The notes: a model not told the origin generated them from the sequence alone. Positions 54,750 to 63,724 are shown, counted from the stretch's first letter. The stretch is 64,000 nt of DNA from an uncultured Odoribacter sp. (GCA_910588375.1 CAJUQA010000018.1:4195-68194); one strand, 5' to 3'. Numbers and translations are program-made.

Positions 54750-57026
54750 TTATCGTTTTCTATTCAATATCAATTTGGATAGAGTGATCGTTTGGGGAAT
54801 AGCTGAGAGATAGCCCTTCTTCATAATGATATCAGACATTACCCATATATAGTTTTGAAATTCTGGTTCTGCTTCAGCTAATTTGATTACCACATAAATA
54901 TCATGTTTCGGGTCTGGATAATTCAATTTGTGTAAGTCTGCATTACTCATAATGACAGGACCATCACCAATGATTTTATAAAGTTTAATAGAGTTTCCAC
55001 CTCTATGAATTAGTAGATACTTGGCTTGAATAACAGAGAGAGGGACGGAACCTAAACCAGTGCCCATTCTGAAATTATACAATTTTTCTTTTTCGATCCA
55101 TTTGATGTGCTTGTCGCTTTTGGCATATCCGATGGCTACCATTGTTTCATCAGGAATAATAGCATCATTAAAATGCTTGTATTCGGGCAGTGGCTCACAT
55201 AGCATCATGTTGTCTTCTTTAGACTCCTGATAGATCATATGTTGATGATAAGCGAATCGTTCACGTTGAGAAATTCGGTCCAACAGATTGTCTGTGACCA
55301 ATGTGAGGAATGAGATAATTTGACTTGCGTCTTCTTCTGCATTACCAGGACGCAAGCAAAATGCACCGAGACCAGGTATTACTTCGTGAAAACCTCTTAA
55401 AGGCTCAATACTCTCTGTTCCGGGATAAATAACATAAGCTCCGCTTGTACGACGGATGGCATCTTTGTAGGCATGCATTTTCAACAAGTCTGCACGTTTG
55501 TAAATACCACGTCCTTGGTCATCTTTTTCAATTAACAGTTCATCATCCTCTGAATCCTCTTTTTTAAATTCAGCCAATTCTGTTACAAATCGTTCAAGAC
55601 GATATTTAGCATCAAAGTGAACATGAACGATTGTTTCTTCCTTCTCGGCTTCATTTTCTTTCACGTCACCAGGCCAAATAGACAAAGTATAGTCAGGACG
55701 CATCTGGGCAGTCCAAGTACCAGCATGGTATAATAACCCTTTTTGATGCGAGAAAGTGCGATTATAGTACAGACATACGTTGAGTTTACGAGCTCTTTTT
55801 GTATATGTTCCATTAATCATTTGTACTTTCCCTTGCCTCAAACCAAGATTAATAGAGTCCTTGTCCTTTTGAATAAGCTTTTCCTTGCTTTTTTCTTCAA
55901 TCTGGAATACTTTACCAACAATGTCTATTAGCCTAAAATATAACCAATATTCATATAATACGGCTACATTTTTCTTTCCCGCCTTGTAAAGTTCCTCACC
56001 GCCTTTCCATGACAACTTCGCCGCCATATCGAACATTAGCCAGATTTGTAGGGCTTCACGATATCCCTCCTTACGTTGCAACACGGGATTGTTAAAATTG
56101 ATAAAGCTTACATCTGAAACCTGTTTGAAAAATAAATTGTTTTTGTATTCAGCTAGCTTATTGCAAACTAATTGTGATTCGTTTTTTAGCTTTGTTGTAG
56201 CGTGTTTCATCTCGCTAAATGCATCGCAGAAAGCATAAAAAGAATCAAGTACATATTTTACAAACCTATTCTCAGGCGTGTCAAGAGTATCTTTTTGATA
56301 GCGGACTTGAAGCGAGCGAGGTAGAGTGGTTAATTCCTTAGGAAGTCCAAAGTCCTCCGCATTATCAAAGGGGATGCGGTTAGTTGAAGACATAACTTGC
56401 TTCAATTCGTTTCGCCCTATGTGCTTCACATTGCTGATATGCTTCCCAATAAGAGTTCCCGACCATTTTCGGATTGGATTTGCTATAATTTTTTGTATAG
56501 CAATGTCGAAATCGTCACTATCAACTACAGAGCGAACGAAGGAAAATTGCTGGTATAAGGTCAGTGGATCGACATCAGGATTAATTTCAAAGGTTTGTGA
56601 AACAGGAGAACCTTGTTGCATAACCAAATCAACATAATCGCGTGTGATGTCTTCTATCATTTTTCGATAGTCGGTACGATAGCTGGTTTTTGAAGAACGG
56701 ATTTCGAAAACAACAACATTATGCATGTTTTTGATCTTCAATTCCAAAGATCCCACAAATATTCCCGTCTTGATTTTACCTCCAGAAGAGTGCAATTTTG
56801 AAAAATTGATAACTTCGTTTTCTTCAAATTGAAAATCAGCACTCTTTTCATTTTCATCCACAAACACATATTCATATTCACATCCCTCCACCAATTGATA
56901 ACGCGATTCTGCATTGGCCGTTGCATCTTCTTCCTCTATTTCAAACAATAATGCATTTGTGGATGAAGGATAAACCATCAACCAAACATTATTACAAACA
57001 GGGATTTTTAATGAATCAACTTTCAT
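54750..57026 (-). CDS. DUF2357 PD-(D/E)xK nuclease, restriction partner of McrB-like motor
   Basis: A 758-residue protein. The N-terminal DUF2357 region (about 1-350) is followed by a PD-(D/E)xK nuclease core: Glu in LYEYW (about 359), RPDY at 443-446 and FDAKY at 471-475. A C-terminal domain of about 230 residues may read modified DNA or contact the motor. DUF2357/DUF524 nucleases pair with McrB-like AAA+ proteins in LlaJI- and McrBC-type systems. Its start codon overlaps the stop of the motor gene (shared bases at 57026), so the two are made together. Confidence 0.82.
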   Translation of the reverse strand: MKVDSLKIPVCNNVWLMVYPSSTNALLFEIEEEDATANAESRYQLVEGCEYEYVFVDENEKSADFQFEENEVINFSKLHSSGGKIKTGIFVGSLELKIKNMHNVVVFEIRSSKTSYRTDYRKMIEDITRDYVDLVMQQGSPVSQTFEINPDVDPLTLYQQFSFVRSVVDSDDFDIAIQKIIANPIRKWSGTLIGKHISNVKHIGRNELKQVMSSTNRIPFDNAEDFGLPKELTTLPRSLQVRYQKDTLDTPENRFVKYVLDSFYAFCDAFSEMKHATTKLKNESQLVCNKLAEYKNNLFFKQVSDVSFINFNNPVLQRKEGYREALQIWLMFDMAAKLSWKGGEELYKAGKKNVAVLYEYWLYFRLIDIVGKVFQIEEKSKEKLIQKDKDSINLGLRQGKVQMINGTYTKRARKLNVCLYYNRTFSHQKGLLYHAGTWTAQMRPDYTLSIWPGDVKENEAEKEETIVHVHFDAKYRLERFVTELAEFKKEDSEDDELLIEKDDQGRGIYKRADLLKMHAYKDAIRRTSGAYVIYPGTESIEPLRGFHEVIPGLGAFCLRPGNAEEDASQIISFLTLVTDNLLDRISQRERFAYHQHMIYQESKEDNMMLCEPLPEYKHFNDAIIPDETMVAIGYAKSDKHIKWIEKEKLYNFRMGTGLGSVPLSVIQAKYLLIHRGGNSIKLYKIIGDGPVIMSNADLHKLNYPDPKHDIYVVIKLAEAEPEFQNYIWVMSDIIMKKGYLSAIPQTITLSKLILNRKR

Positions 57027-58726
57027 TATGCTTCTGCGTAAGATGTGAAACCGTTCTCGTGGGCGTACTTGTACATTCGCAGAATCTTGTCAGCTGAAAG
57101 GGGATATCTGGCTTCAAAATTGACCAAATCCTCTTTCAAATCAGGAGCATTGTCATCTTCAAAGCAAAGTTTCCAAAGCTCAGTAAGTACTTTATCCAGC
57201 TTTTTGCGAGAACCATGCAGCTTGGGCAACATCTTTTGCACTATAGCGGCATCTATTGCTTCATTTTCTTTCATTGCCTCGTCTAGCAACACTAAGCTAA
57301 TGAATTTCCTCATTTCTAAGGCAGATCGATATCCAAACTCAGCATTTACATTCTTGAGTTGTGCGAAAAATTTATTGAGCGTTTTATCTGCTAATTTTGA
57401 GGCTATGATTTGTTTGCCATGTTCTACAAAAGCTTGTGCCATGCAAGCAGCTTTTCCACTTGCATTATTGATATCTACGATTGGATTGGCAGATAGACAG
57501 GTGTTCATTTCTTCTGCCGAGACTTTGAATTCAATGACATTTGCTCGGTCAAGTACCTTAGGTGAAAACATGTAGGTAGTTTCATCAACATTGATGGTGC
57601 CGGTAATGTAAAGGTTCTTTGGAAGTTGTATCTTGGTAGGTACATCTCCATTTTCCTTGCTCCATAACGGTATTTCCTGATTTGATTCCATTGCACTGAG
57701 GAAATCGGCAAAATAACGCTCCACATAGCTAAGATTCATTTCATCAAGAATAAGAAAATATGGTAATTTCGGATTTGCATTGGCTTTAATAATAATGTCC
57801 AAAATACCATTATCGGGTTTCTCATAGATTCCGGATTTTAGGGCATTGGGATACCCTAACAGAGGCTCTCGATTGGTCCAATCAGCTCCAACTGGCACAA
57901 AGCAAACTTGTTCTTCAACATTATCACTCAAAGCATGAGCCAAAGCTATGGCTAGTTGAGTCTTTCCTGAACCAGCCAGTCCACTCAAAATAACAAAAGG
58001 CTTGGTAATCAAAGCGTATGCATAACGGATGATTAGATTGTCAGAATAGATGAGTCCAGTAGAATGTATGGTGTCTAATATAATATCTTTTGAAAAAGGC
58101 ATCTGTTTTATTTCAATTGGTTCTTGTTGAATTACATCACTGGATTTATGCTTCTCCGTAGAAAGTGATTTATACTTTTCATATACTTGAAGATATAAAT
58201 CTAATAATGCCTTATTGTTAGTACTAGAAACATCCCACAAAGTATAGTATATGGCACCCTTTCTGTAACCTTTATCATGTATATCAGCCATACCATCATC
58301 TCGAAAAATCGGATTACTTTCATTTAATAAAGATCTAATCCTTTTAGAATTATCTTCAATTCGTTTGTTGTTCAATCTTGGCCCAAACTTTCCAGGAATG
58401 GTAGTCCCTTGATTAAGAGTAATATAAACCTGTCTTAGATCTGTTGAGAATAGAAATACAACATAAACTCCGTTCCGTGTAGAAGTAGTAATATCCTTAT
58501 CAAGCATAGCAATCCAAGGTGTATTTGTTGCTCTACCTTTCCCAACTGAGCCACAAATCTTGTAATTGTCATTGTTAATGAGACTTTTTAATTCTTGTGG
58601 AATTAATTTTGTGATAACATCCGAAACGCTTTTGTCAATGTCTGCTACTGTTTTTGCATTCTTTATTGTTGAAGCATTATTGAAACAGGTTTCAAAGTAG
58701 CTATTTATTGTAGCAATAGAATCCAT
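57026..58726 (-). CDS. McrB-like AAA+ NTPase with MrcB (DUF3578) N-terminal domain
   Basis: A 566-residue motor subunit. The MrcB/DUF3578 domain (about 1-190) is the predicted DNA-recognition part. The AAA+ domain has Walker A GLAGSGKT (249-256), Walker B LILDEMN (325-331), and the McrB-type sensor stretch GTINVDETTYMFSPKVLDRA (376-395). McrB proteins use GTP to translocate; nucleotide choice cannot be read here. It is translationally coupled to the DUF2357 nuclease. A ten-base G:C tract lies 47 bp upstream of its start codon. Confidence 0.88.
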   Translation of the reverse strand: MDSIATINSYFETCFNNASTIKNAKTVADIDKSVSDVITKLIPQELKSLINNDNYKICGSVGKGRATNTPWIAMLDKDITTSTRNGVYVVFLFSTDLRQVYITLNQGTTIPGKFGPRLNNKRIEDNSKRIRSLLNESNPIFRDDGMADIHDKGYRKGAIYYTLWDVSSTNNKALLDLYLQVYEKYKSLSTEKHKSSDVIQQEPIEIKQMPFSKDIILDTIHSTGLIYSDNLIIRYAYALITKPFVILSGLAGSGKTQLAIALAHALSDNVEEQVCFVPVGADWTNREPLLGYPNALKSGIYEKPDNGILDIIIKANANPKLPYFLILDEMNLSYVERYFADFLSAMESNQEIPLWSKENGDVPTKIQLPKNLYITGTINVDETTYMFSPKVLDRANVIEFKVSAEEMNTCLSANPIVDINNASGKAACMAQAFVEHGKQIIASKLADKTLNKFFAQLKNVNAEFGYRSALEMRKFISLVLLDEAMKENEAIDAAIVQKMLPKLHGSRKKLDKVLTELWKLCFEDDNAPDLKEDLVNFEARYPLSADKILRMYKYAHENGFTSYAEA

Positions 58727-58773
58727 ATTTGATATTATGCTGATGTTTTTATTGTCTAATTCTTATTTTACCT

Positions 58774-58783
58774 GGGGGGGGGG
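58774..58783. repeat. Homopolymeric G10 (C10) tract upstream of the mcrB-like gene
   Basis: Ten consecutive G on the plus strand (ten C in the direction of transcription) in an otherwise AT-rich 253-base gap (58727-58979) that holds no gene. Its place before the start codon fits slippage-driven change of promoter or leader length. Confidence 0.9.
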
Positions 58784-58979
58784 ATAATACCCATTAGTTT
58801 AATTGAAATTGAATGTTGGATAGTGTTATTCACGAAAATAATATTTGTAAATATCTTATACCCTTCAATTTATATTCATAATACCTTGCACCAGAAATAA
58901 AAGTATTTAGTGTAACTCATTTATTAAAGTGCTTGCAATTAAAGTAGATTTTATCTCTCTTTAGTCATATAAAGGCAAA

Positions 58980-60263
58980 TTAGTCATTAATGGTTATATC
59001 AGGTTGTACAATAGATAACCCCAACCTCGCTGCATGCGATGAGAATTTTTGCAGTATATCAGCAAACAGGCGATGTTTTACAGTAAACAATAATTTATAT
59101 AATGAAGTATCGTTTAGATTTTCATCATTTTCGGCGTATATATTTCTAAAGTCAAAACACATAAATCTAATACTACCATTATAGTAGAATGGCCATACTA
59201 AATATTTTGAGTCAGCCTTGAAATTTTTAGTAATATATTCATTAAGTTTATCCTTTTCTGTAGGACAATCTATAATAAATCCTCCAACAAGTCTAGATGA
59301 TACCTTTTTATGAGCAAAATCACAAGGTGGTGTCATCTCAATGGTAATCTGAATAGGATTGCATTCCTTCTTTTTGGGAGCTCCTTTTAATTCCAAGAAA
59401 GAATTTTGTTTGACAACTTGATAAACGTTTCCTGGTATAATATTTCCCTTATTTATTGAAAAATCAAATAATAATTTTGAATTCACATTAGCCAAACATG
59501 CTAAATCTTCCTCAAATGAATTGTTGCATTTTTCTATTTCTTGAGGAAAAATATCATCAAATACATTTTGTTTGGCTATAAGATCAGAATAAAGTAATTC
59601 ATCAAAAGCACGATATGCGTCTTGATACATACCATCATAGACTTTCAAATCTTTAGTTGGAATTCCAGAATAGTTTTTAGCAATCTGATATAATAAATAA
59701 GTAAATTGTATATGTTGCTCTTTGTAATCAGGCACCAACTGATAGATGTCGTTTACAGCTTTATCAGCAGCCTGCTCTACTGAATTTCTCCAATTAAAGA
59801 AAAATAGAGCCGATTTATTCTCTTGAAGATTTTTATTTAAGTCATCCCATAAATTGCCATACCCATTTCTTATATAATTTACTTTGTCTAACCCAATGAT
59901 AAACAAGGGTGTAACATAAGTTTTATTTTTCGCATCTAAAGAGATTTTATCTTTAAATATATCAAGATCTTCAATATGTTTAGTCCATAAAACTAAACCA
60001 TAAGAACCAAAAGTATCAGAACATATATGTTTGAGGATTTGTCTTATTTTAGATATATTTTCAATAGTATTTCCATCTATCAGCATTAAATCTATAAAGA
60101 TTATCTGGTGATTCTTTATTTTTTTCTGGTTATGATCAATCTGTTCTGGTGAATAATAAGAGAAATATACTCCTTCTTGTTTGAGAATATCCTCAAAGTC
60201 TTTGACTTCGTTATAATCATCATCAATAATCAGAACACTTTTTAAATTATCTGTTATATTCAT
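58980..60263 (-). CDS. Receiver-domain protein with uncharacterised C-terminal region
   Basis: A 427-residue protein from the ATG at 60263; the open frame runs on to 60389 but would lie inside the kinase gene. The N-terminal receiver (REC) domain shows the acidic cluster DDD at 14-16, the phospho-acceptor Asp58 in FIDLML followed by DG, the Thr94 switch residue and a candidate Lys127. The remaining 290 residues match no domain I recognise; they include a MTPPCDFAHKK segment and a C-terminal FYYNGSIRFMCFDFRN stretch. There is no DNA-binding HTH, so it is unlikely to be an ordinary transcription factor. It lies 13 bp after the GHKL gene and is its likely partner. Confidence 0.7.
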   Translation of the reverse strand: MNITDNLKSVLIIDDDYNEVKDFEDILKQEGVYFSYYSPEQIDHNQKKIKNHQIIFIDLMLIDGNTIENISKIRQILKHICSDTFGSYGLVLWTKHIEDLDIFKDKISLDAKNKTYVTPLFIIGLDKVNYIRNGYGNLWDDLNKNLQENKSALFFFNWRNSVEQAADKAVNDIYQLVPDYKEQHIQFTYLLYQIAKNYSGIPTKDLKVYDGMYQDAYRAFDELLYSDLIAKQNVFDDIFPQEIEKCNNSFEEDLACLANVNSKLLFDFSINKGNIIPGNVYQVVKQNSFLELKGAPKKKECNPIQITIEMTPPCDFAHKKVSSRLVGGFIIDCPTEKDKLNEYITKNFKADSKYLVWPFYYNGSIRFMCFDFRNIYAENDENLNDTSLYKLLFTVKHRLFADILQKFSSHAARLGLSIVQPDITIND

Positions 60264-60276
60264 AACTTTCACTTTA

Positions 60277-62388
60277 TTATTTTTTGAAGCACAATGCAAC
60301 AATTGCTTTAGTCGCTCCAGATTGAATAATTTCTGGATTAAATTCCAAATCTTCTTTTTCATAAAATAATAACTTTCCACCCATAGCATTCATCATTTCA
60401 TTTGCGATGTGTAATCCAATCCCCATACCTATATTATCGGGTTTACCGCTAATGAAAGGTTTGACGGCTACATCTGTCCCTATATTAAAACCAGGACCAT
60501 TGTCACTTACTATAATTGTGTAATAATCTTTAATTTGATCTGTAATAAATATTGAAATTGTTGGATTTTTCTGCTTTGAATATCCAAGCCAAAAAATAGA
60601 ATTATCTAACAAATTTGCCAGAATTGAAATTGACTGTGCCTTTGCAAGTTTTGCTATATAATCGACATTTTTATGATTGCTTACAACATTGATATTGTGA
60701 TCAGAGAAACGAAATTCATAATTATCTAATGCAATGTCAATAATCTCCGACAACGAATTGTTAGTAACTGAAGATTTTTTAATCATTGCAGAATATCCCC
60801 TAACTAATTTTTCGATGTTTCGTGATATGATAAGGACTTTTTCTGATTCATTTCTTTCAGCACATCCCATCAATGCTGCGACCTGTTTGTCAATTTCATG
60901 AATTACGACACTGATGTTTAATCCTGCATTAGCACTTTTCAGAAGGACATCCTTCACTTCTTTGTATTGTTTATCAACTCTGAGGAGACAATTCAATATA
61001 AGTTCCTTATCTGTTTTGTTTGTTACTTTTTCTTCAACCAAAGAAATGGCATCATCCAATTCCGCTAAAACAGGTTCTATTGCTTTGTTACTCTTGTATA
61101 GTGTTGTTAAGCGCGACTTGTCTTCATTCCTATAACGCACAAAAATAGATAGAACATGATTAACTGCATCTCTGAAAGCGATGTAGACATCATCTTCAAT
61201 AAAACCTTCTCTGTTTGTTTTTTCTTTAAGCCCGACACTGCTTTTTCTGTCCAATCTCACAGATCCTAAAACAATATTATTGCTAATATTGCCTCCAACA
61301 CGATGAACTCGTTTTAAATCAATTCCCAACCAATCGTTGTCCCTTTCGCCATAATCATAAACTCTGACATTGTCTCGGTAAACACGAATACCACCGTTTT
61401 CTTTTAGGTAGTCTTTTATAGAGGTTTTTTCTGAATTGACATAATTGAAGATGATACTATCCATTTCAAAAATAATTATGTCAAATCTTATGTCTCCAAT
61501 TTTCAATGTGTTTAAGTCTATATTGTATGGATCAGGCTTCCTTTTTCCTTCAATTTCCTTATAACCAACAAGTGGAATGTCATAACTATTAAGGTTATTT
61601 TCGGTAATTATTCTACCTGATGATATTTTATTTAATGTAGACCAAGGCTTGAATTCATACTTGAAATTTTTAATCGCATCTCCAGACATTATACAACTGC
61701 CAAAATATAATCCGCCATTAGAAATAATGTCTTCAAAGGTAGGTAATCCAGCAAATAGTTTTTCATTATTGCTTCGTATGATTACTTCGAATTGATCACT
61801 GGCATCCTCAAAAGGACTATGCAAAGACATTATATTACGGTATATTTCACGTAACTGTCTTCTGTCCCATTCTGATTTTAAGGATGTAATAATGATTTTT
61901 GTACCTGTTTCATTCTCAGCAAAATGCAATGGAAACAGATTTATATTGATTTCCACAGGAAAATTATCAATAGATTTGGCACTTTCGAGTTGTTTCCAGT
62001 CTATTGTTAGTTCAACTTCAGGATCGCTTGCTGTTTTAGATATCAAAGTGATTTCTTTTCCAAGTTTGTGAACCCCCAATCTGCCAATACCTTTTTCGCC
62101 CAAAGGATAACGCATTATTCCTTCTTGCTGTAAGATTTTTTTCTTATTATCAGTTCCTATTACGAGCCACACATCTTTAATCGTCTCTGCATTCATTCCA
62201 TGTCCATTGTCACAAATCTGAATGCTGACAACTTTACCATTTTTTTCTTCAAAATATACTTCACATTTTGACGCATAAGCATCGTATGAATTTTTGACTA
62301 ATTCTAATACAGCAATACTCTCATTTTTGATAAGATCTTCGCCGAGGTGAGCTATTACCCTAGGTGTTATTTTAAAAAAGTCTTGCAT
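60277..62388 (-). CDS. Dual-GHKL ATPase: MutL/Hsp90-like plus histidine-kinase-like
   Basis: A 703-residue soluble protein with two ATP-binding Bergerat folds. The first (about 1-200) has the N-box ELVKNSYDA (29-37), G1 DNGHGM (60-65) and G2 GEKGIGRLG (97-105), as in Hsp90/MutL/MORC, followed by an S5-like transducer region including RVYRDNVRVYDYG (about 335-347) and EKTNREGF. A coiled linker leads to a histidine-kinase-like half: candidate phospho-His497 in VIHEID, N-box LANLLDNSIF (590-599), G1 DNGPGF (629-634) and G2 GMGIGLHIA (654-662). There is no membrane segment. It is placed between the methyltransferase (3 bp) and the receiver gene (13 bp). Confidence 0.82.
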   Translation of the reverse strand: MQDFFKITPRVIAHLGEDLIKNESIAVLELVKNSYDAYASKCEVYFEEKNGKVVSIQICDNGHGMNAETIKDVWLVIGTDNKKKILQQEGIMRYPLGEKGIGRLGVHKLGKEITLISKTASDPEVELTIDWKQLESAKSIDNFPVEININLFPLHFAENETGTKIIITSLKSEWDRRQLREIYRNIMSLHSPFEDASDQFEVIIRSNNEKLFAGLPTFEDIISNGGLYFGSCIMSGDAIKNFKYEFKPWSTLNKISSGRIITENNLNSYDIPLVGYKEIEGKRKPDPYNIDLNTLKIGDIRFDIIIFEMDSIIFNYVNSEKTSIKDYLKENGGIRVYRDNVRVYDYGERDNDWLGIDLKRVHRVGGNISNNIVLGSVRLDRKSSVGLKEKTNREGFIEDDVYIAFRDAVNHVLSIFVRYRNEDKSRLTTLYKSNKAIEPVLAELDDAISLVEEKVTNKTDKELILNCLLRVDKQYKEVKDVLLKSANAGLNISVVIHEIDKQVAALMGCAERNESEKVLIISRNIEKLVRGYSAMIKKSSVTNNSLSEIIDIALDNYEFRFSDHNINVVSNHKNVDYIAKLAKAQSISILANLLDNSIFWLGYSKQKNPTISIFITDQIKDYYTIIVSDNGPGFNIGTDVAVKPFISGKPDNIGMGIGLHIANEMMNAMGGKLLFYEKEDLEFNPEIIQSGATKAIVALCFKK

Positions 62389-62391
62389 AAA

Positions 62392-63444
62392 CTAATTATT
62401 CTTAATTATCACTTCACCCAATCTTCTCGCATATTCGCAAGGAACAGCATTGCCAATTAACTTTGCTGTTGCTGCAATACTACTTGTTTTAAAAACATAA
62501 TCTTTTGGGAATGTCTGAATAGTAGCACCTTCCCTTAATGAAATAGGACGGTCTTCTTCTGGATGTGCAAAACGCCCATTGGAGACACTAAAAAATTTAG
62601 TAGTTATAGTAGGAGAGGGACGATCCCACCACATCCTTCCAAATGTATCCTTGAAACTATTATCTTTACCTATGAAGCATTTTAGTTGCAAATCATCATC
62701 ATTAGCCCAATCTAAACGATTACCTCCGTTATGCTTTGTCTTTTGCAATCTACGTAATGTTTTATCAGATAAACCTGCAACCGTATGATTATAATCTGTA
62801 CGGTCTCTATATCCAGCAGGGATACATGGAAATCCATTTTTTTCACCTAAGACATTTTCGAGATTAATTACTTTGTTTTCTTTTACAGGTAATGAAATCT
62901 CTTTATCTTGTAGCCTGGTTGCGATAAGAGAAAAACGGCGACGACTTTGGGGAACGCCATAATCCTTCATATTGACAACATCCATAACTATCTTGTAACC
63001 CTTGTCTTTCAAGAAATCAAGAAATATGGAAAGGATAGAATTTTTATTTGTTACTATTCCTGGAACATTTTCTACAAGGACATATCCAGGATTGTAATAG
63101 TCTACGAATCTTTTAAATTGCAGTAGGAGATCCTTTGATTTAATAGATTTTTCCTTAGTCGTATTGATAATGCTATAGTATTGACAAGGACTGCATCCTG
63201 CCATGATAAGATTATTGTCGTTTATTTTAATACCAAATTGTTCCTCAAAATAGTTCTCTGGCAGTTCATTAATATCTGCGATTACAAACCTAGAACCTTG
63301 ATTGTTGTATTCATAAGTTTCTTTTGCGTCTTTGTCAAAATCGACTCCAGCAATAACGTCAATCCCAGCCTGGCGAAGGCCGCAGGTCATTCCACCACCA
63401 CCACAAAAGAAATCTATGGCTGTATATTTATTATTTGTTTTCAT
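62392..63444 (-). CDS. C5 cytosine DNA methyltransferase
   Basis: A 350-residue Dcm-type m5C methyltransferase. Motif I is DFFCGGGG (11-18), motif IV SPCQ with catalytic Cys87, motif VI ENV (125-127), motif VIII QSRRR (166-170), then a target-recognition region and motifs IX-X with RPISLREGATIQTFP and GNAVP. I start at the ATG at 63444; an ATG four codons upstream is possible. The start overlaps the 3' end of the XRE controller gene. It would protect host DNA from the McrB-like/DUF2357 restriction pair, and its product is the reason to keep Vsr. The target sequence cannot be predicted. Confidence 0.95.
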   Translation of the reverse strand: MKTNNKYTAIDFFCGGGGMTCGLRQAGIDVIAGVDFDKDAKETYEYNNQGSRFVIADINELPENYFEEQFGIKINDNNLIMAGCSPCQYYSIINTTKEKSIKSKDLLLQFKRFVDYYNPGYVLVENVPGIVTNKNSILSIFLDFLKDKGYKIVMDVVNMKDYGVPQSRRRFSLIATRLQDKEISLPVKENKVINLENVLGEKNGFPCIPAGYRDRTDYNHTVAGLSDKTLRRLQKTKHNGGNRLDWANDDDLQLKCFIGKDNSFKDTFGRMWWDRPSPTITTKFFSVSNGRFAHPEEDRPISLREGATIQTFPKDYVFKTSSIAATAKLIGNAVPCEYARRLGEVIIKNN

Positions 63445-63631
63445 TGTCAAAACCAATTAATTCTTTTACATCAACTTCCAATACCTTTGCAATCTCAAAA
63501 AGCATCTCCAAACTTGGTTGGCGACGATTGCAAACATAGGCATTTGTTTGACTAAAGCTTTTGCCAATTTTCTCTGCAAGCCATGTCTGTTTAATTCCTT
63601 TAGCTTCAAGGACTTCTTTTATTCTATTCAT
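63431..63631 (-). CDS. XRE-family controller protein
   Basis: A small HTH protein of 66 residues from the ATG at 63631 (MNRIKEVLEAKG); an ATG at 63664 lies upstream of the predicted transcript start and is rejected. The lambda-repressor HTH covers residues 3-58 (KQTWLAEKIG, then SQTNAYVCNRRQPS). Its position, first in the operon and overlapping the methyltransferase gene, is that of a restriction-modification C protein that delays restriction until DNA is methylated. Confidence 0.85.
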   Translation of the reverse strand: MNRIKEVLEAKGIKQTWLAEKIGKSFSQTNAYVCNRRQPSLEMLFEIAKVLEVDVKELIGFDNENK

Positions 63632-63661
63632 ATTGTTATATGATTTCTTGCTTTCCGTCTT

Positions 63662-63669
63662 CAAAGATA
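63662..63669 (-). promoter_or_regulatory. -7 box of the restriction operon
   Basis: The minus strand reads TATCTTTG, an exact TAnnTTTG match, giving a start near 63655 and a 24-base leader. The -33 region is not a clean TTTG. Confidence 0.55.
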
Positions 63670-63701
63670 TGAAAAAATACGCTATAAAATAACGAAATAA
63701 A

Positions 63702-63724
63702 AGGTGATATTTTATATTTCACCT
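63702..63724. promoter_or_regulatory. Palindrome AGGTGA...TCACCT, candidate controller operator
   Basis: Six-base arms around an 11-base AT core, centred about 48 bp upstream of the -7 box. The symmetry and position fit a dimeric XRE controller binding its own promoter region; this is unproven. Confidence 0.4.

Noticed and set aside
60264..60389. The extended N-terminus of the receiver gene
   Set aside because: Those 42 codons overlap the 3' end of the dual-GHKL gene, and the receiver fold begins just after the internal ATG at 60263.
58980..62388. Detocs-type defence two-component system
   Set aside because: Detocs has a sensor kinase, a buffer receiver and a receiver fused to a nucleoside phosphorylase-like effector. 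Here there is one receiver protein, no phosphorylase motif that I can see, and a double GHKL kinase.
53771..63664. BREX, DISARM or type I restriction locus
   Set aside because: None of the defining genes is present: no PglZ, BrxC, DrmA/B, HsdR helicase or HsdS specificity subunit.
63632..63664. The upstream ATG of the XRE controller
   Set aside because: It lies at or before the predicted transcript start set by the TATCTTTG box; the ATG at 63631 gives a normal HTH length.
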